Positions 59,039-64,000 of a DNA stretch of 64,000 nucleotides are shown here, in pieces. The DNA is from Anaerohabitans sp964387285. GTDB taxonomy: Bacteria; Zhuqueibacterota; Zhuqueibacteria; Residuimicrobiales; Residuimicrobiaceae. The stretch covers positions 44,536-108,535 of the forward strand of contig CAYLWO010000011.1 in assembly GCA_964387285.1 (NCBI GenBank), given 5' to 3'. Every line of letters starts with the position of its first letter. Position 1 is the first letter of the stretch. Position numbers and translations under genes: made by a program. The notes beneath the pieces are model-generated. The model was given only the letters and a program-made list of their open reading frames with translations. It was not told the origin of the DNA and ran no database searches.

Positions 59039-62000
59039 ATGAAGAAAAACGCCATTCGCCTTTTGCTGTGTTTTGTATTTGCAACCTGTACGCTGACGGC
59101 TCAGGAAAATGAAAGCAACCATCCCGAGTTGCAATGGCGCACCATCCAGACCGAGCACTTTCAAATCCATTTTCATGACGGCGCGGAACGAACCGGCCAG
59201 ATCACAGCAAAAATCGCCGAGGACATATACCACCCCATTACCAGGTTGTACGGTTGGAAACCCGACGGCTTGATCCATTTCATCATCCGCGATCATGACG
59301 ACCATTCCAACGGCGCCGCTTATTATTACGACAACAAAGTCGAAATCCTGGCCCCGCAAATGACTTTTATCCTGCGCGGCACGCACAACTGGTTGCGCAA
59401 CGTAGTGACCCATGAATTCAGCCATATGATCTCTTTGGGCGCCAGTCGCAAAACCACGCGCAAAATACCAGCCCTCTATCTGCAATTTTTCGGCTACGAG
59501 CCGGAAAAACGCGAGGACGTGCTTTACGGCTATCCCAACCGCATCGCCTCCTATCCCCTGCCCATGACAATTGTACCCATGTGGCTGGCTGAAGGCATGG
59601 CGCAATTTCAAACTCCGGGCCTGGATTATGATCGCTGGGACAGCCATCGCGACATGCTCATTCGCAGCGCGGTCATGGCCGGCAAGCAGTTGACCTTTTC
59701 AGAGATGGGCGTTTTCGGCAAAAACAGTCTGGGCAACGAACGCACCTATAATGCCGGTTACGCCCTCACCCGCTATATAGCACAAAAATGGGGCAGTGCC
59801 GCGTTAAAAAACCTGGCCGGCGAAATAGCCAAACCCTTAAGCTTTACCGTGGATGGCGCTCTGAAAAAAGTCACCGGCTTTAACGGATCTGATCTCTACC
59901 GACAATGGCAAAACGATATGGCCGCTTATTATAAAGAGCGGTTGAGCGTCATCACGGCCCATCGTGTAGAAGGTGAAATTCTGACGCCAAAAGGAATCGG
60001 CAACACCTACAGCCGTTGGGCTCCGGACGGTAAGAGCCTGGCGTACTGCGGCAATCGCTCTGATTCCTATCTGACATTGACGCATCTGATGTTGTATGAT
60101 GTCGCTGCACAAAAAAGCAGAATTCTGAAAACCGGTATCAATAGCCGCCTGTCCTGGTCGCCGGACGGCAAAAGGATTCTCTACAGCCGGGCCGAGCGCG
60201 GCAAATATGGCAGTCATTACAATGATCTGTATATTTTTGACGTGAGCAAGAAAAAAGAAAAACAACTCACCCATCGGCTGCGCGCCTTTGATCCGGAATG
60301 GTCGGCCGACGGCGAGCGCATCATTTGCATCACCCAAAACGACGGCACCGACAACCTCACACTGCTGACGCTGGACGGCAAAAGCCGGCCTTTGACCCGT
60401 TTTGAAAACGGCGAAAACCTCAGTTCGCCCGCCTGGTCTCCGGATGGCAAGAGCATTGTTTATTCTCAAGGCCGCAATCATGGTCGCGATCTGGTGCGTT
60501 ACCGATTCAGCGACAGCAGCATGGCCACACTGATCAGTGATCAGGGCGATGCCCGGGATCCGGTGTTCAGCCGCGACGGCGAACGCATTTGGTTCTCCTG
60601 GGACAAAACCGGCATTTTCAACATCTACAGCATGGCTGCCGACGGCGGGCCGGCCACTTTGCATACCAATGTCAGCGGCGGCGCTTTTATGCCCTGCGTG
60701 GCGGTGGACGGACGGTTGGCTTTTTCAAATTTTCAATATGAGGGATACAAGGTCGCTTTGTTACAGCAACCGGTTGCCGTTGCGGATACTTTAGCGCTAT
60801 ATGCCGAATCCAAAATCAAAATGGCCTTATCCTCAGATGATTTTTCCGCAACCGCTGATTCGCTGACGCTCAAAGCCAAATACTACGATGATCGAAAAAT
60901 TCAGCGTCAACAATCCACGCCTTATGAGATGACCTATGGACAGGTCTCTTTTCTGCCGCGCGTCATGATGGATTACAACACGCTCAAAATCGGCAGCTAT
61001 TTTTACGCCGGCGATGTGCTCAACCGTTACAGCATGTTCGGCGGCGTCACGCTGAACACCGCCACGGACCTGGATGCTTTTGCCATTTTCGAAATGCGAC
61101 GCTGGGCGCCGACGCTGTTCGTCGAGTTGTACGGCTTTACCCGCAACATCAAACGCGACATCGAAGTGATCGAAGACTATCCGGACAAGGCCAATGTGGG
61201 CATCGGCTTTAACATTCTGGAAGCGGATTTGGGCGCTTATTACCATCTCACGGATTATCAGACCGTTCGTTTTGCCTATGTGCACGGCCGTTATACAAGC
61301 AAGATCAAGGATTTTTTCTTTAAAAATCAGAAATGGGTTTCACCGCAAAACACATATTACATCGGCAACCATTTCACCATGACCTGGTCATTGAATCAGG
61401 TGGTGCATGGTCCCACAGCGTCCATCAACCCCTTTCTCGGCCGCAAGATCGAAGTAAAATACAGTCGCGAGCACAATCAGTTCTTTGACGATTTTGCCAC
61501 CAACAACGATTACGGCACGTTGCAGGAAATTTATGCGCATTATAACTATAATCGCATTGAAATGGACTGGCATGAATATTGGCCCATGCCCTGGTCCATC
61601 AAACATGCGCTCACTCTGCATTTTAAAGGCGGCTGGGTGGATCGTCCGGTGGACAGCTTTTTCAATTTTTTTGCCGGCGGTTTGCCGGGACTGCGCGGCT
61701 ATCCCTTTTACAGCATTGAAGGCCGCAAATTGCTTATGGGCCGTTTTACCTATCGCTTCCCATTGACGGATTTCAAGCAGAAAAAAGTCTTGCATGCGAC
61801 CGGCGATCGCGTTTATCTGGCCGCCTTTTTTGATTACGGCAATGCCTTTGATGAAAACAAAGTCGTTTGGAATCAATTTAAAAAAGATGTAGGCGTCAAT
61901 TTACGCATCTCGGCTTTTTCATTTTACGGATTTCCGACAGCATTGTCGCTGGAAGCGGCTTACGGTTTGGACGATGTTTACAACGAAGGCATCCGCTACG

Positions 62001-62050
62001 GTAAAGAGTGGCGTTACTATGCCACTTTGTTGTTTGATTTCATAGATTGA
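59039..62050 (+). CDS. HEXXH peptidase-like, TolB-like propeller and outer-membrane barrel in one protein
   Basis: About 1003 residues. The start at MKKNAIRLLLCFVFATCTL gives a signal peptide; no strong ribosome site marks it. Residues 40-280 are a gluzincin-type peptidase domain: HEFSH about 125-129 and Glu about 185 in WLAEGMAQF. Five PD40/TolB-type repeats follow between about 310 and 540 (YSRWAPDGKSLAY, LSWSPDGKRILYS, PEWSADGERIIC, PAWSPDGKSIVYS, PVFSRDGERIWFS). The last 350 residues look like a surface-antigen (Omp85-type) barrel, with GLRGYPFYSIEG near 880. It should sit in the outer membrane with the peptidase and propeller in the periplasm. Similar proteins exist in FCB genomes but no role is established that I know of. 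Confidence 0.82.
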   Translation: MKKNAIRLLLCFVFATCTLTAQENESNHPELQWRTIQTEHFQIHFHDGAERTGQITAKIAEDIYHPITRLYGWKPDGLIHFIIRDHDDHSNGAAYYYDNKVEILAPQMTFILRGTHNWLRNVVTHEFSHMISLGASRKTTRKIPALYLQFFGYEPEKREDVLYGYPNRIASYPLPMTIVPMWLAEGMAQFQTPGLDYDRWDSHRDMLIRSAVMAGKQLTFSEMGVFGKNSLGNERTYNAGYALTRYIAQKWGSAALKNLAGEIAKPLSFTVDGALKKVTGFNGSDLYRQWQNDMAAYYKERLSVITAHRVEGEILTPKGIGNTYSRWAPDGKSLAYCGNRSDSYLTLTHLMLYDVAAQKSRILKTGINSRLSWSPDGKRILYSRAERGKYGSHYNDLYIFDVSKKKEKQLTHRLRAFDPEWSADGERIICITQNDGTDNLTLLTLDGKSRPLTRFENGENLSSPAWSPDGKSIVYSQGRNHGRDLVRYRFSDSSMATLISDQGDARDPVFSRDGERIWFSWDKTGIFNIYSMAADGGPATLHTNVSGGAFMPCVAVDGRLAFSNFQYEGYKVALLQQPVAVADTLALYAESKIKMALSSDDFSATADSLTLKAKYYDDRKIQRQQSTPYEMTYGQVSFLPRVMMDYNTLKIGSYFYAGDVLNRYSMFGGVTLNTATDLDAFAIFEMRRWAPTLFVELYGFTRNIKRDIEVIEDYPDKANVGIGFNILEADLGAYYHLTDYQTVRFAYVHGRYTSKIKDFFFKNQKWVSPQNTYYIGNHFTMTWSLNQVVHGPTASINPFLGRKIEVKYSREHNQFFDDFATNNDYGTLQEIYAHYNYNRIEMDWHEYWPMPWSIKHALTLHFKGGWVDRPVDSFFNFFAGGLPGLRGYPFYSIEGRKLLMGRFTYRFPLTDFKQKKVLHATGDRVYLAAFFDYGNAFDENKVVWNQFKKDVGVNLRISAFSFYGFPTALSLEAAYGLDDVYNEGIRYGKEWRYYATLLFDFID

Positions 62051-62093
62051 CCATTGAATATTTAGCGATAGGATGATGAATTAAGGAGGCACC

Positions 62094-62909
62094 ATGAGGT
62101 CCTGTTTGTTTGTTTTAATGCTGTTCGCAGTTTCCTTTGCTCAGACTCTGCCCAATTGGCAAAAGTTCATGCTGGACACGCCCAGGCAGCAGTTCGCCTG
62201 GCAAGCGCCGCAGGATGAAGAGACGGACGAAGCGGAAGAGGATTCTGAGGAGGTTTACATCGATTATAAATCGCCTAAAAAATCGTTTTTATTATCCGCT
62301 GTCGTGCCCGGCGCCGGACAACTTTATAACGGTTCCTATATCAAGGCTGCAGCCTTTTTCGCCATCGAAGTGGCGGCCTGGACCCTTTATGCCAAAAACA
62401 CCAAAGAGGGCAATGACATCGATGATGAGTTCAAATCCTACGCCGACCAGCACTGGAGTGAAGGCGAATATTGGGATTACATCTCTAAATTTTCCGGCCT
62501 GAGCCGCAGCGATGTGGAGGCGTTGCGCACCTGGGAAAAGAGTCATTTCAGCCACGGCTTGCACCGGGAAAAAGACCAGCAATACTATGAGATGATCGGC
62601 AAATACGATCAATTCAACTATGGCTGGGACGATTCGGATGTCGGTTTGCTGGATGAAGGTTGGAAGACCTCCATGCGCTCGGTAAATCGTCTGATCTATG
62701 AAGACCGTCGCAAAGACAGCAACGATGCATTCAAAACAGCAACCATGATGGCTACCATCGCCATTATCAACCATATTATCAGCGGCGGTGAAGCAGCCTG
62801 GTCCAGCGCCCGTTATAACAATTATCAGATGGAAGCTCACTTGCAGGTGCTGCCGCGTTACATCGACGGCCGGCCTTGCACCGCGCTGTCACTGAATCTG
62901 AATTGGTAA
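62094..62909 (+). CDS. DUF5683 membrane protein, copy 1
   Basis: 271 residues. Signal peptide (SCLFVLMLFAVSFAQT), an acidic stretch (EETDEAEEDSEEVYID), then KSPKKSFLLSAVVPGAGQLYNGSYIKAAAFF, the DUF5683 core of a helix pair with P-G-x-G-Q-x-Y. A soluble middle (about 105-200) and a C-terminal helix (MMATIAIINHIISGGEAAW) follow. AAGGAGG precedes the ATG by six bases. It follows the peptidase-barrel gene by 43 bases. Function unknown; the context suggests envelope assembly. Confidence 0.83.
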   Translation: MRSCLFVLMLFAVSFAQTLPNWQKFMLDTPRQQFAWQAPQDEETDEAEEDSEEVYIDYKSPKKSFLLSAVVPGAGQLYNGSYIKAAAFFAIEVAAWTLYAKNTKEGNDIDDEFKSYADQHWSEGEYWDYISKFSGLSRSDVEALRTWEKSHFSHGLHREKDQQYYEMIGKYDQFNYGWDDSDVGLLDEGWKTSMRSVNRLIYEDRRKDSNDAFKTATMMATIAIINHIISGGEAAWSSARYNNYQMEAHLQVLPRYIDGRPCTALSLNLNW

Positions 62910-62932
62910 CCATGCGTAAGAATGGAATCTTT

Positions 62933-63667
62933 ATGAAATCTGTTTTGTCGTGTTTGCTTTTGTTGCTGGCATTGGGCCAGGCTCCGGCGCAGACGAAAGT
63001 GAATCGTACGCCCTATCTGCGATTGCAGCCCGCTTTTTCGCTGGCACTCTGCGACAGGGACAGCTCGGACGCGGTCAAAGCGCAACCCGGGCCGGCCGTC
63101 AAATCAAAAGGCAAAGCGTTTTTGCTTTCTTTGTTGTTGCCGGGATTGGGCGAACGCTATGCGGGCAGACCGGGACGGGCGCATTTTTTTCTAGCCAGTG
63201 AAATCACGCTTTGGCTGGGCTATGCCGGATTGACAACCTATCGGGATTGGCGCCGGGACGATTATCGCAGCTATGCGGCCGCACACGCGCATGTGGACCT
63301 GCAAGGTAAAAACGATTCCTATTTCATCAACATCAGCAATTACGACGATATTGACAGTTATAACGCCGCCAAATTACGGCAGCGCAATCTCCCGGCTTTT
63401 TATCAGGACGTGGAAAAGTATTACTGGAAGTGGAACTCGACGGCAGAGCGAAAAAAATTCGACGATATTCGGCTGTCTGCCGAGAAAGCGGACAATCGCG
63501 CCCTGTTTATGTTAGGCGCGGTGGTGGCCAATCACCTGATCAGCGCCATCGATGCCATCTGGTGCGTACGCGGATATAATAAGAATTACCGCAGCAGCGC
63601 TGGGGTGGAATTCAATCTGGGTTGTACGCCGAACGGAGTTGTGCTGACCGCAACAGCAGGATTTTAG
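62933..63667 (+). CDS. DUF5683 membrane protein, copy 2
   Basis: About 244 residues from the ATG at 62933, which gives a signal peptide (SVLSCLLLLLALGQAPAQ); earlier in-frame starts at 62876 and 62912 overlap or abut copy 1. KGKAFLLSLLLPGLGERYAGRPGRAHFFLAS parallels the copy 1 core, and the C-terminal MLGAVVANHLISAIDAIW parallels its last helix. The middle domains share spacing (a tyrosine/aspartate-rich YFINISNYDDIDSYN against YWDYISKF). They are tandem paralogs that have diverged strongly. Confidence 0.8.
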   Translation: MKSVLSCLLLLLALGQAPAQTKVNRTPYLRLQPAFSLALCDRDSSDAVKAQPGPAVKSKGKAFLLSLLLPGLGERYAGRPGRAHFFLASEITLWLGYAGLTTYRDWRRDDYRSYAAAHAHVDLQGKNDSYFINISNYDDIDSYNAAKLRQRNLPAFYQDVEKYYWKWNSTAERKKFDDIRLSAEKADNRALFMLGAVVANHLISAIDAIWCVRGYNKNYRSSAGVEFNLGCTPNGVVLTATAGF

Positions 63668-63683
63668 ATCCGGTTTTTTCTCG

Positions 63684-63713
63684 AAAAGGCAACAGGATTC
63701 TGTTGCCTTTTTT
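63684..63713 (+). terminator. Intrinsic terminator after the DUF5683 pair
   Basis: AAAAGGCAACAG pairs perfectly with CTGTTGCCTTTT around a GATT loop and is followed by T residues, 17 bases past the stop of the second DUF5683 gene. It closes the 54.7-63.7 kb transcription unit. Confidence 0.88.
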
Positions 63714-63731
63714 GTTACAACTCGCCTCCAT

Positions 63732-63811
63732 ACGTCGCTACGCGACGTGATCATATTTTTTTTTCGGGCGTTGAAACGCCCGGCTAACGTCAACGGTCGC
63801 TGACGCGACCG
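63732..63811. repeat. Three-hairpin palindromic element, copy 2
   Basis: ACGTCGC-tac-GCGACGT (63732-63748), CGGGCGT-tgaa-ACGCCCG (63765-63782) and CGGTCGC-tgac-GCGACCG (63794-63811). Same order and centre as the element at 26082-26167. Confidence 0.85.
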
Positions 63812-63848
63812 ATTGATTTCTATCATGATGCGGAAATATCCATGTGTT

Positions 63849-63866
63849 GCGGGATATTCATCCCGC
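63849..63866. repeat. Short hairpin GCGGGA/TCCCGC
   Basis: GCGGGA-tattca-TCCCGC, a perfect six-pair stem in the gap before the last minus-strand gene. It could end that gene's transcript, but lacks a T-tract on either strand. Confidence 0.5.
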
Positions 63867-63910
63867 GATATCGGCGAGCGAGCGAATATTCCGTACCAGC
63901 CGCCGTACGC

Positions 63911-64000
63911 TCAACTGTTTTTCTTCAACAATTTCTTATAATACCCCTGCAAAGCCGCAACCGCAGCCGCCTCCGGCGCCGGACCCACGCGACGCGTGAT
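63911..64000 (-). CDS. C-terminal end of an unidentified protein
   Basis: Reading the minus strand from 64000 gives 29 residues (ITRRVGPAPEAAAVAALQGY, then YKKLLKKNS) ending at a TGA at 63911-63913. The composition (alanine-rich helix, lysine-rich end) is protein-like, and the frame is open to the window edge. It is too short to assign a family. Confidence 0.5.
   Translation of the reverse strand: MTRRVGPAPEAAAVAALQGYYKKLLKKNS

Overview
The window reads as a chromosomal segment of a Gram-negative bacterium of the FCB group (Bacteroidota-like lineages such as Calditrichota or candidate phylum KSB1). Evidence: a TonB-dependent receptor with an N-terminal carboxypeptidase-regulatory-like domain, a PorV-type outer-membrane protein, large secreted proteins ending in the 'YPNPFNPTT'-type C-terminal sorting domain of type IX secretion, DUF4321 and DUF5683 proteins, and many short palindromic repeats between genes. 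The phylum call is inference. I see no transposase, phage gene, CRISPR array, rRNA, tRNA or transcription factor.

Layout. 1-3.6 kb (minus): thiamine operon led by a TPP-riboswitch-like leader with an intrinsic terminator, then a TonB receptor, thiamine pyrophosphokinase and the start of a sodium/solute symporter. 3.8-23.1 kb (minus): one long, tightly packed surface-glycan operon. From its promoter end it holds a small 'YLDPGTGS' membrane protein, a methyltransferase with a kinase-like N-terminal half, an alkaline-phosphatase-superfamily transferase, three GtrB-like GT2 enzymes, a GT4, a YdjC-type deacetylase, a GT39-like enzyme, a flippase, two GT4s, a second GT-C enzyme, a DPM1-like GT2 and an exported GH2 beta-galactosidase. 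The polyprenyl-phosphate-sugar makers (GT2) together with GT-C enzymes suggest sugars are added on the periplasmic face.

23.4-31 kb: topA, an exported CocE-like hydrolase and an arabinose pair (GH51 arabinofuranosidase and AraD). 31.1-36.3 kb: a 1735-residue secreted adhesin-like protein. 36.4-40.9 kb (minus): a peptide-use cluster (M55 D-aminopeptidase, M29 aminopeptidase, PqqD-like protein, OPT transporter). 41.1-54.2 kb (plus): housekeeping genes ecfT-truA, transaldolase-htrA-purB-purC-psd-pssA-DUF4321, two tatA, gatA-gatB, accB-accC, gcvH.

54.7-63.7 kb (plus): an outer-membrane and secretion locus. A structured, terminator-containing leader precedes PorV. It is followed by an M6-like exoprotein that has lost its zinc-binding motif, a protein combining an HEXXH peptidase, a TolB-like propeller and an outer-membrane barrel, and two DUF5683 paralogs. 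The last bases hold the C-terminus of an unidentified minus-strand gene. The observations most worth following are the PorV leader, the dead M6 homolog, the peptidase-propeller-barrel protein, the PqqD/D-peptidase cluster, the altered TPP leader, and the palindromic repeats whose stems covary between copies.
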